64,000 nt of DNA from Euphorbia lathyris (lineage: Eukaryota > Streptophyta > Magnoliopsida > Malpighiales > Euphorbiaceae). Under the pieces are notes generated by a model. That model saw only the letters and a program-made list of their open reading frames with translations. It did no database searches and was not told the DNA's origin. A program made the translations under genes and the position numbers. The number at the start of each line of letters is the position of its first letter. Within the stretch, counting starts at the first letter, position 1. The stretch lies in contig NC_088911.1 in the NCBI RefSeq assembly GCF_963576675.1, forward strand, positions 137,519,929 through 137,583,928. Direction: 5' to 3'. This document shows positions 22,222-32,319 of this stretch, piece after piece.

Positions 22222-23792
22222 CTAATCCTTGGATTACAACTGTTGAAGGAAATTGTACCGGAGCATATAGTGATATACAATGATTCAAAACTGATGGTGA
22301 ACCAGGTAACGAAGAATTTCTAGGTCAAAGATGAAATCTTGGTAAAATATGTGGAAGAAGCAAAGCGGGTCCTATCTATACTGGAAGGAAAAGACGTGAA
22401 GTGGGAAATAGTACAAATCTCGTGAGAATCAAGTACGGAGGTAGATCACCTAGCCAAAGCAGCCTCCACCAAAAGTCAACGGCAAGACCTTGCATGTTTG
22501 TTTTCAATCAAAACGAGACCGGGATTTTTTATAAGAATGAAGTGGCGAATGATTGGAGAACCGCCATAGTGAAGTACCTGGAGGAAGGAATTTTTCCTGG
22601 AGACAAGAACCAAGCTAGGAAGGTGGTCAAGAAAGCCGCTCATCACGCTATTATGGAGGATCAGTTATACAAAAAATCCTTTAGCCAACCTTGGTTAAAA
22701 TGTATAACTACAGAAGAGGGACAAGATGTTCTTTGGGAATTGCACGAAGGAATATGTGGAGCACACGAGGCGCATGCTACGATCTTTAGAAAAACAAGAT
22801 TGGCAGGGTATTATTGGCCCACAGCGGAGAAAGATGCTAAGAGAATGGTGAAAGAATGAAACAATTGTCAAATTCACGCAAATGAGACACATGTACACAA
22901 AGCGCTTCAAAGACCAATCGTAGAAGGTTGGCCATTCGCCACCTGGGGCATTGATATAGTAGGACCCTTCCCACCTACTAACAGACAATACAAGTTCGTG
23001 ATAGTAGCAGTAGATCATTTCACCAAATGGGCGGAGGCTGAACCTGTTTCAATTATCACGGCCAGGCGAATTATAGATTTCCTTCATGACAACATCATTG
23101 GAAGATTTGGCGTACCTCATACAATTGTCACGGACAACGGGACACAGTTTAATTGTGAAGAATTCAAGAAATACTGCTCGGATTGGAGAATCACCAACAA
23201 CTTCACCTCCGTTTATTATCCGCAATCCAATGGGATGACCGAAGTTACAAATCGTACGCTTGTCAAAGGGATTAAGAAAAGATTGGGAGAAAAGAAGAAA
23301 TGCTGGGCGGATGAATTAATGTCGGTCTTATGGGCGTATCGTACAACCCCCAGGGTGGCGACTGGAGAAACCCCGTTCTCTCTCACGTATGGAGTCGAAG
23401 CGGTTCTCCCCATTGAAATCAAAAATTTAAGTGGGCGAGTCTCCTTTTATTATGAGCAACAGAATGAAGAAAGGCTTAGACAAAGCCTGGATGATCTTGA
23501 AATGAAGAGGGATAAAGCTTCTATTAAAATTGCCGCCTATAAGCAACGAGTCGCCTCCTATCATAACAGAAACGTCCGCCTAGTGGAGCTAAATAAAGGA
23601 GACTTAGTCCTGGAGAAGGCGGATAAAGTCCAGTCGGTGGATGGAAAAGGCAAGTTAGGCGTAACTTGGACGGGACCATACCGTATAGTGGTCAAAATTG
23701 GAGCCGCCACCTTCAAGCTGGAGGAGATGGATGGAACAGAAATACCAAGAACTTGGAACATCCAGAATCTCCACAAGTACTTTCAGAAGTAG
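22222..23792 (+). pseudogene. Tat pol, second part: rest of second RNase H and integrase
   Basis: Resumes the second RNase H right after the copia insertion (LLKEIVPEHIVIYNDSKLM, with the DS of the active site), then shows several stops (about 22321 and 22423). From about 22500 the integrase runs: the HHCC zinc-binding region around ELHEGICGAHE and GYYWPT, with a TGA at 22857-22859 inside it. The catalytic core then has AVDHFTKWAEAE, VTDNGTQF and PQSNGMTEVTNR, the D, D and E of the retroviral integrase fold. The 22998-23792 frame is open to its stop and includes a C-terminal GPYRIV.KI.. segment. Inactive because of the stops. Confidence 0.88.
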
Positions 23793-24581
23793 AAGGGAAA
23801 AGGGCCTTGAGTACTCTTTTTTCCTTAGAATAAGATTTTTTCCCAATGGGTTTTTTCTTGTTATAAGGTTTTAATGAGGCTCATAAGAGAGGCTATTCAC
23901 CATTTTAATAAAGGGAAGCCATTTCTTGCTCAATGAATAAGATTGATTTTGTGAAATTAATTTTTTTACTCGTATGTTTCTTTTTAGCACATAACACATA
24001 AATTTCTTCTAACTAAGAGGGAAGGCATATATTCTCCATTTATGATCGTCATTGTGTCTCTTGTAAAGAGATTTTTTAGGCAAAGACAACGCGACGATTG
24101 TGTTCTCCATTGTTTTGTCCCGTGAGGAGATTGTATATGAAGTCCCTCCATATCAGGGTAGATTCTCTTCCCCGTGAAAGAATCTTTTAAAAGTCCCTTC
24201 ATAAGGCGGATCCTAAATTATAAATGTCCCACAACGGATAGACACTTCTTTGTTGTAAAGTGGTCATTTAGATATCCTATTAATGGGCGGATTGTCTTGA
24301 GCAAAGCACAAGCTTACCGGGGGACGGCTGGCCACCTACCCCGGAATATGGTGGAAAAGTTTAAGTACTTGAAAAGGTGATATGAAGAAACAAATTTGCA
24401 ATACTTAAAGAAGCAGTTCAGAGAATAAGTCTAGGCACTTATGTCTCTCCTAAACAAGTATATAATTAAGTGAATGCTCAAAGTAAAGAGGCATGCATCC
24501 AAAAGAAAAAAACTTCTTGAAGAGAAGCAAAAATATTAAATGTGCAAAATGATATTGTAGCATTTTTACATCAAAAAGACC
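23793..24581 (+). other. Tat spacer after pol
   Basis: Non-coding region between the end of integrase and the 3' end of the antisense gene. No frames or motifs recognised. In this lineage the stretch carries transcription end signals of both strands; none could be fixed here. Confidence 0.5.
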
Positions 24582-27500
24582 CTAAATGGTGAGGTCATTA
24601 ATATTGTCATCAAGAGGAGAGGAGCTTGGATTGGCTTCAATGGGCTTCGGTGTAGGCTCAGGGGCAAGATCATGTTGGCCTCCTGTTAGCTCATTCACCT
24701 TAGGGAGATCCTCACCATGAGCAGCATTGTCATCCTCCAAGGCATCCTCCGTATCGTGAACGACACCCTCCAGGTCAATAATCTCTCCACTCTTCTTTGA
24801 TATAGCAGGAGGGGCAAAAGCCTTGAAAATGACTGCCCTGGCATCCTCTAAAGAAGCATAGAAAACTGCTTCATTCTCGGAGGGCACCTCCACTTGGGAT
24901 TCGTCGATGCATGCATCTGGAAAGTCTTTTTAAAGAGCCGCCAGGATACGTTCGCCATAATAGTAGGCGCGGAGTCCACAAGCTCCCTCCAGACGCTCCT
25001 AATCCTTCTCCCGCCTCTCTTGCTCCGCTCTCAGCTCCTCAGACAACCTGTCAGCTTTCGAAGTTTTCTCTTCTAGCTTCTTTTCCAGATCAGCAAGCTT
25101 CTCCTTTAAACCATTCGTCAAAGCACTGGCCGCCTGGGCATTGGATCTAGCAAGAGAGGCTTCATCCTCTAGCTCCTTGAGACGAGCTGCATTCACAGCA
25201 AGGTCCGCCTCCACATCATTGCAGTGATCAATAGTCTGAGACAGATAATGAAAGAAAGAGTAAGTTGGAGAGGGAAATCATAAAATAATGTCAAGATCAG
25301 AAATAGCACTTACCGCCAGAGCCCGATGCTTGATCATTTTAAGGTGAGATAGGGTCTTATACTTGGCCCTCGTCTCCAGAACAACAGGAAGCTTGCCAAT
25401 GGCTTCTTCAATGTCATGCATTACATGCACCGAAGCCAGAACCAACCCCGGACTATAAGTGGATAGCTATTAACCCCCAAGATCAGGCTTCGAGGACTGA
25501 AAGTTTGAAGAACAGATTAAAGACAAAAGGTAAACTTCAATATTCCCTATAAAAAGCATATAGAAAGAAAAGGCATACCTGGGAAAAGGAAGAGGAGAAT
25601 AGGGAGACTTTAGGAGTCTTGGTAGGAACCATTTGCTGATCCGGCTCACCGGCTTGTGAAGCCCACACCTGAGGACTGCCGCCCGGGCCTTTTTTGAAGA
25701 AAGAGGGGATTGAGCTCCAGAGGTTGCAGGACGCTTCCCATCCTTCTTGCTAAGCGCATCGTTCACCTTCTCCTGGGCGATCAGAGCTTCTTGAAGCTTT
25801 CGCCTCTCTGCAATAACATCCTTGGCGTTAATTCTCCCCCTGCAAGAAGGGGCGAAGAACAAAAACAAGTTAATAAGGCGAATCAAAAAAAGGAAGATAC
25901 CTTCAAAAGAGTAGAAATTATTGTAGCGAATCTCTCCGTCCCGCATTATTGCTAGGGGTTCGCCAGACTTCATAATAGTCAAAGTGTCACATCCGTGTCT
26001 CAATTTCTAGAATTTATACCTTGATAGTTATATATATTATAATTATTAGGTGGGTGATTTTTATTTGGTGTTATAAGACAAGTTTGGAGTTAATTTGATG
26101 TTTTTATGTGTCAATTAAAAGTTTAGAGTAATTTGTAAGAGATTATATAAAGATGGAGGACCAAACGGAATCTTTGCCGAATTTGGATATGTATCTCTCG
26201 AAATGTTCCAGATTGGCATTCATTACTTTTATTTTCTTTTTCTTTTCCTTCTTTTATGATCTTTATCAGTTCTTCGTCGTTCTTCGGCCGTTTCTCCACC
26301 GTTTCTTTGATTTACGGAGATTTGATTGTCCGAATCATTTGAAATTTAAAATATAGTATCCTTATATATAGATCTAAGTCCTAACCGAAGAGTTTTTGAG
26401 TTTCGGCAATATTTGGAGCGAAACGTCTTAGACGGGATTTAGAGGAGAATTGAACAGGTGTATTTTAGCCAAGGTAAGTAACTATCAACTAGATTTTGAG
26501 TTTTATGTATCTGGATGTATATATAATCCAAGAATTTTCAGAAAGTGATATTTTAGGGTTATGCAAGAATTTTGTAAAATTAGAGTTTTTCATGATTTTG
26601 CTTTTTATTGTGAAATTACGGTTCAAATGAAGCTATTGATTATGCTTCTATGTGAATTTCAGATTTTACTTGATTATGTTGATTTAAGGCTTAATTTGGT
26701 TGATTTACATATATACATATATGTTTTTGGTTTCAATATATATTTATATTGAACAAAATGAATTTGATGATTTCTTACGAATTGTTTTTGGATTGAGAAA
26801 TCTGTTGCGGTTATTATTGTTATTATTTTGGATTGAAGTCCAAATATGATTTTTATAATACAAAAGGGCTAATTGAAGCCAAATGATTTATGGTTATGAA
26901 ATAGTTTGGAATTTGATTGTGAAAGGATATTTGAGTACGTTATGATTTTATGATTTTATATCCATCGAGAGTTATCCGGATCGGTGGTTTTATATTTGAA
27001 GACCATGTTCAGTGAGGGGCATGGCCTGTGTACACAGTCTGAAAGACCTATTGGGTATGGCAAAGAAGTGTCGGGTAAGACCATATGGGATAGGCAATGT
27101 TAAGAGACGTCTCGACTATATATGTGGTTATGGATTGATACTTCAGGGGAGAAACTCGAGGATGGATACAATGTTTTAAGTTCATTTGGATTATGTTTTC
27201 GGTTATGATTGATTTTGATATAAGGTTTTACCTTTGATTAAATACGAGTTGGTTTGATAAAACACTTATTTGATTACAATATTTTATAAGGGTTTGAACT
27301 CAATAATGGATACAAGATTATATATTTTTATGGTTTTAGTTTACTATTTTGACTATATTATGAACTTAAGTTTTGAGTATATTTTATAAGGTTTTGATTA
27401 AATCCCTTTATCAATGTATATATGTAGCTATGTTAAGTAGAGTTGGTTTTTGTAGCTGATAGTTTCTTACTGAGATTTTTGTCTCACCTTTTAAAATGTT

Positions 27501-28492
27501 TTAATGTTTTTAGGTGAGAAAGTACATGATAGAGAGAAGGTTATAGGCAAGGATCGGAAGTTGTTGCTCATTGTTAGAATTATGGTTAGAACTTTGGTAT
27601 TTCAATTGTAATATAATGATATTTGGATAAATTGGAGACTTCTAAGTATTGATTATGATCTTTCTATTTCACGCCCGATGCCGATTGAGGTCGTTTAGGG
27701 TCGGGTGTGACACAAAGCCTGGTCATACATCCAAAAATCATGCTTGAGAGACCGAAGGATCCGTAGGGTACTCTTCTCCTTCTTGGTAAGGTAAAACTTT
27801 TGATTCGCCCTTTCTTTTGGATTGTAGTTCCATCCGGTAGGAAATCGAAGAGGTACTCCCTCCACTATCTTCACAAAGAAAAATCTTTGCTCCCAACGAT
27901 GGACATTCGACATTTTGCTATGAAAAGGTGAAAACCCTTTCAATTTGGAAAAGGTAAGATGACTTTCCACCCCGCGCTTGGATATGGTGTGAAGAGTTCG
28001 GTAAAGGCGAGGGCTCAGAATTAAGCCCAGATTCATCGCCAATTAAGTATCCAATATTAAGTCTAACCAACCATTTGGATGTAATTGACAAATAGGGATA
28101 CAGAAAAATTCAAGAATATCCCTAACCATTTTGGGGACTGGATAGCTAAAGCCCCTTTCAACGTGGCTTTGATAGACCGCAAAATAACCCTGAGGGGGAG
28201 ACGCAGGTCTCTGATAAGGCGTAGGAACTAAGCAAGAAGCCGCTCGAAGCCAAGGGTATAGAGATTGAAGAGTTAGCAGGAGGGTAAAACTAAAACTGGA
28301 AGAGGTTGCTTCGATTTTAGGGGATTTTGCCCCTTTCTGTTTACGAGCAGAAGAACTTGTTTCCTCTCCAGAGGTAAGATTTTGGGCCCTCATGGTCGTA
28401 ATAGGAATACGGGATGAAAAAGCTGCCAAGGAAAGGTTTAAGTTCAATGTCGAAGTTCTCTCGGAAGAAGAAGTAGAAGATGAAAGAAACAT
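24582..28492 (-). pseudogene. Antisense gene of the Tat element (putative gypsy-type transposon domain, coiled coil)
   Basis: On the minus strand a gene runs from about 28492 to 24582. The N-terminal part has a Ser-rich start, then a segment with PVPKMVRDILEFFCIPICQL and HPNGW, the signature of the 'putative gypsy type transposon' family (PF04195). A premature TAA lies at 28043-28045. The frame continues (RFFFVKI, LRFPTGW) to 27713, is interrupted by the solo LTR at 25985-27712, and resumes across the duplicated CAAAG. Plausible introns with GT...AG ends follow: about 25842-25901, about 25500-25577, and 25236-25313 (GTAAGT donor). After them come a heptad-rich coiled coil (24999-25214) and an acidic tail (24582-24893). 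Function unknown; such antisense frames are known from Tat elements. Broken here by one stop and one insertion. Confidence 0.72.
25985..27712. mobile_element. Solo LTR, gypsy type, 1728 bp
   Basis: Starts TGTCACATCCGTGTC and ends GGGTCGGGTGTGACA (inverted ends TGTCACA), flanked by a perfect CAAAG at 25980-25984 and 27713-27717. There is no primer site, polypurine tract, coding remnant or second LTR, so it is what remains after recombination between two LTRs of a full element. The ends resemble Del/Tekay LTRs, an inference. The longest frames inside are chance AT-rich ones. Confidence 0.85.
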
Positions 28493-28802
28493 TCAATAAA
28501 CAAAAACTCAGAAAAAGATGGAAAAGTTACAGGAGAAAGGTGAACTTACATGAAAAATCGAAAGGTAGAGAGAGATCAAAATTTTGCAGATAATCGGAGA
28601 AAATCGTTGAGAGCCAAAGCTGAAGAGGAAAGAAGTTGAAAAGATAGCCTTTTTAGTGAAATGATTAAATAATTTCGAAATCCGTGTCGAGAACTGCCAC
28701 CTGTAAAAATGTCATTGGCCTAAATAAAGGTGTCTGTCAGGTACAATAAATGCTAATAGCATGCGAGGAAGCTGAGAAGTCCTAAAGAACTTAAAAGACC
28801 AT

Positions 28803-28816
28803 TTGAGGGGGGCTTC
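28803..28816 (+). other. Tat polypurine tract
   Basis: TTGAGGGGGGCTTC directly before the 3' LTR start TGATAACATC, the site where plus-strand synthesis is primed. Confidence 0.75.
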
Positions 28817-29472
28817 TGATAACATCTGCCATGAAACATGAAGGACCAAGCTGGAAATATTCCCAAGCGAAGAGGGCTTAAAAGGAGAAAAGGCCAACCT
28901 CCAAGATATATATGACGTACAGATAAAGATACGGTGTCGTCTTGAGCATTCCCCCTCACAATCCACTATAGCGTATAACAGGAATACGATGTCGTATCGT
29001 AGAGCTCCACTTATGATCCGCCTTAGTTGGAAATACGGTGTCGTGATAGGGATTCTTACAAATTTCCGCCCAAGAGGGGAGAAAAGGGGATTCGCCTCAT
29101 ATGGCAATCCGCCTCTAGAAGAAGCAGAGGATTATACGGCGTAACTCGCTATCGTTTAACTAGCATTAATGATAGCTCAGAACCTGCCAAAGCACGGAAG
29201 TTAGAGGATGGAGTTAAACTATATTGAAAGAGCATTACTCTTCATTAAAGGGACACTAAATAGAAGGTTATTACAGTTATCACTCAGACTTGTATAAATA
29301 TCTTTGTAGCATGACAATAGAGGTACACTTACACACTCTTCTTAGCTTTGTTTTGTCATTACAGTTTATTCTCTTAAGAAATTTACTGACTTAGGCATCG
29401 GAGTGCCCCCGACCGATCCCAACGGCGCCTCACAGGGACGCTCTACAGTGTTGCTAAATCTCAACAATATCA
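28817..29472 (+). repeat. 3' LTR of the Tat element
   Basis: 656 bp, same length as the 5' LTR; mostly transitions separate the two. Followed directly by the second GGTGT target repeat at 29473-29477. Confidence 0.9.
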
Positions 29473-29477
29473 GGTGT

Positions 29478-29842
29478 GAATAGTATGTTGGATAAGGAAG
29501 GATGGGTGATCTATATAGAGGAGTATAAAGATCTTGTTAGTTGATGTATGCTCGATAAAAAGAGAAGTATCAGTTGTAAACATGACAAAGCCAATATGCT
29601 AAATGTAAATACAGAGAAGTGAAGGAAATATTCTTTTTGTTTATTATCTCTTAATCTCATATATTTATATACAATATATGAACAGTATCATTTCGGGACT
29701 AATGCTTTGTTGTTGTTTGTTGTTGTATATGAACAGTATATTACTACCACACATGTTTACTTCCAGCACATGTAGGTTATTATGTTAAGTCCCAATGCAC
29801 CTATATACTAGTACAATATATACAGATGTACATGGCGTAACA
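29478..29842 (-). repeat. Partial LTR of an antisense copia element
   Basis: In the minus orientation a purine-rich GAGCTTGAGGAGAAG ends at 29843 and is followed by TGTTACGCC, a typical copia 3' LTR start. The LTR then runs leftward to the Tat insertion site. Its other end was not identified, and no second LTR is present. Confidence 0.55.
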
Positions 29843-29848
29843 CTTCTC

Positions 29849-30440
29849 CTCAAGCTCGAGCAGAGATATTGATCATGCCTGCTTGGTACAAATATAATTG
29901 ATCCCGAGTTCTTTGTAAAGCTTTGGTAAACACATCTGCAAGTTGGCTTCCTGTCCGGACATGTGGAGTTATGATTGTACCATCTTCTAACTTTTCCTAA
30001 GTAAAATGAAAATCAACTTCTATATGTTTGTTCCTCGCATTATACACAGATTTTTTCCCAATATAGATAACTACTTCATTATCATACCATAAGTTCATTG
30101 GTTTTGTCTATACAAATCCAAGTTCATTGAGAAGGCAACGTAACCATACAAGCTCACATGTAGTTTATGCTATAGCTTGATATTCAGCTTCAACACTGGA
30201 TCGAGACACCACACTTTGTTTCTTGCTTTTCCAAAAAACAAGATTTCCTCCAATGAACAAACAATAACCAGTTGTAGAGTGTCTTTCTGAAAGATCCCCA
30301 TCATAGTCTGCATATGTGAACCCTTCAGCTATGGTGACCATGATTTTGATACAATAGACCTCGTCTAGGAGCTCCCTTCAAGTATTTCAGAATATGAACA
30401 ACAACATCCCAATACAAAAACAACACTGTCCTACCTCTGA
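29849..30440 (-). pseudogene. Copia RNase H fragment
   Basis: Minus strand, from ILKYLKGAPRRGLL through YADYDGDLSERHSTTGYCLF, a KSKKQSVVSRSSVEAEYQ block, DNEVVIYIGKKSVYNARNKH and QLADVFTKAL to a stop near 29850. This is the C-terminal quarter of a copia pol. In-frame stops (after EYQAIA, for instance) and the missing upstream part make it a dead remnant. Its sequence differs from the copia at 7511-8416 and from the nested one, so it is a third element. Confidence 0.8.
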
Positions 30441-31500
30441 ACTTAAAGGTTTGCGTGGATCATCTTCATTTAGAGGAGCAAAATGTGTGAATCTACGAGA
30501 TTTAAGTGGGAACTGAAGGTCAAGGATGATTGAACTTTTGAGGAAACCCTCTTTGAGGCCGATCGACCTCCATTTTCACTCCACACAGTTCGATCAAGGA
30601 CGGTCGACTTTTGTCTTCCTCCAGATAAGGGTGATCGCCTCTCGAGTGCAGGAAAACAAAGAAACAGAGCAAGTTTATGCAAAACCTAGAAAGTAAACAT
30701 ATAAGATTTTTAGGCCTCTCAGTCTGTTATCTTTGTAGCGTGTATCCAAAGCTTATAATGAGCTAGATTTGGGTGGCTCTCGTCCTCTATGCTTTAGAGG
30801 AAGATCCGTAAACCCGAACAGGAACGAAATGACTCTTTTGTGTATGGAACCATTTTCGCTAGTTCGGAGATGCTATCTTAGCAAACCCTGGCTTGGGAAC
30901 GCTTGTAGGAACTCAAAAATGGAAGTATCAAAGTGTCTTAGGTAGGATTAAGCCTTTGAATGCTCAAGAACTTCCTTCTATCTCTAAGTTTCTATCTTTT
31001 TTCTTTCTTTCTCCCTTCCCTCTATCTCTTTATCTATTTCTCACTTTTTATACTTAGGATAGTGTGTGTTTTGCTTGCCAAAAGCTCACACTTCTCACTC
31101 TTTTCGAATGGACATATAGGAGGGGATTGTGACCAGTGATAGAGTTGTCAAATCCCCTAAATCCTCGGATCGAAGGCCGATCAGTTTTCCCTGGGTTTTT
31201 GGAGAAGGTTGATCATCCTCCTTTGATATGTGGCACGCTTCCTTTCAAGCGTTGAATATTCAATGCAGACTATGTTCTAAGAAGGGCGATCATCCTTCAC
31301 TGACGGACGACCATCCTTGACAAAGTCCGATTGGTCTCCTTAAACTCAAAAAGGTTCATTTCACTTATTTCGTTCTCATTCGATTTCTCGGCACTTGCTT
31401 GCCTAATCAAGTTACAGCTCAAGGTTAACAGTTGATACATCATTGAGGTCGGAAAATCAATGCCCACACCTTCTATTGCATCGATCATATTGCTCAACGT
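30441..31500. repeat. LTR-like debris with repeated GATC/GGTCG palindromes
   Basis: No coding remnant. Several short motifs such as GGCCGATC, GACGGTCGAC, GGTGATCGCC, GTTGATCATCC and GGCGATCATCC recur about every 40-100 bp near 30550-30640 and 31160-31330, in the style of palindromic motifs in plant gypsy LTRs. A pyrimidine tract near 30970-31040 and 'tttttatactta' near 31045 follow. Class is a guess; no ends found. Confidence 0.3.
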
Positions 31501-32264
31501 TAAAATAGTCATTATGTTAGTAAAGTGTAGAGTTTAAGATCCATAAAGTTCAGGTTTAAAATTCAGGGACCGTAATAAAAGTAAGTGCAAAGTTCAAAGT
31601 TCAAAGGCCATGGACATAATTTATCTGTAAAAATCTAGCTTACTTTGCGTGTCGTTCGTGTGTCCTTTTCGGTGACTTTTCTTTCCACGAGAAATCAGAT
31701 ACAAAGTTGAATTACTTTTGGTATTGCTTTCTCATACCCGAAAAGCAGTTTTCATAACTTTCCCACTAAAAACAACATTTTGTAAATGCAAAATTGCTTT
31801 GCTTAAAAGCAAGGAAAAACCGCTTTCAGGAAAAGCTACAATTTGTAGCTTTTTGGGAAAATAGCTCTCACAGTTTATCTAAAAAAGTTTATGATATATT
31901 TTTTATTGACTTTTAATTTTTTTTATCATGCACCTACCAAACAATTATTAGCTTTCTCGCTTAACACTTTTCTCCACAACACCTCACAAGACTTTCTCGC
32001 ACAGAAGGTGCTTTTGGCAACAACAATATTAAATTGGTCCTAAAAATTTAACTTTTGCAACATTATTTGCGTGTAATTAACTCGCTAACGAGACACTAAG
32101 TTTAAGAAGACAATCAGTTTTTCAGATCAAGTTCGAAGCTACTTGGCATATATATTAAGTCATTATATTGACCAAATTTATTTCTTTAGTCACATAAATT
32201 CATTACTTATCAATAATAGTTGGTAGTTAAAAAAGTATGGGGAAATGAATCAAAATTAAATTTC
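31501..32264. other. GDSL upstream region with MITE scraps
   Basis: 31510-31630 carries phrases of MITE family B type ('aaagttcaaaggccatgg', 'aatttatc'). 31700-31990 contains mirrored 'aaaagc/gctttt' runs typical of a small foldback element. The rest up to the TATA box is AT-rich and unassigned. Confidence 0.35.
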
Positions 32265-32266
32265 AT

Positions 32267-32282
32267 CTATATATATAAATAT
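32267..32282 (+). promoter_or_regulatory. TATA box candidate of the GDSL gene
   Basis: CTATATATATAAATAT lies about 40-50 bp before the ATG at 32320. If it is used, transcription would start near 32305-32315 and leave a very short leader. The start has not been shown by transcript evidence. Confidence 0.45.
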
Positions 32283-32319
32283 AGTATCATATATCACCTC
32301 ATTCCATTTCTTACCTATT

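Larger units (their letters stand above)
8422..29472 (+). mobile_element. Ty3/gypsy Tat-lineage LTR retrotransposon, 21 kb with nested insertions
   Basis: Bounded by two 656-bp LTRs in direct orientation that start TGATAACATC and end CAACAATATCA, with a perfect 5-bp target duplication GGTGT at 8417-8421 and 29473-29477. Order: LTR, primer-binding site, gag, protease, reverse transcriptase, RNase H, a second RNase H, integrase, spacer, antisense gene, polypurine tract, LTR. The second (archaeal-like) RNase H between RT/RNase H and integrase, and the antisense frame before the 3' LTR, are hallmarks of the Tat lineage. A copia element (12870-22221) and a solo LTR (25985-27712) are inserted in it; without these it would be close to 10 kb. 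Multiple stops and frameshifts make it inactive. The LTRs differ at about 30 positions by eye. Confidence 0.9.
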
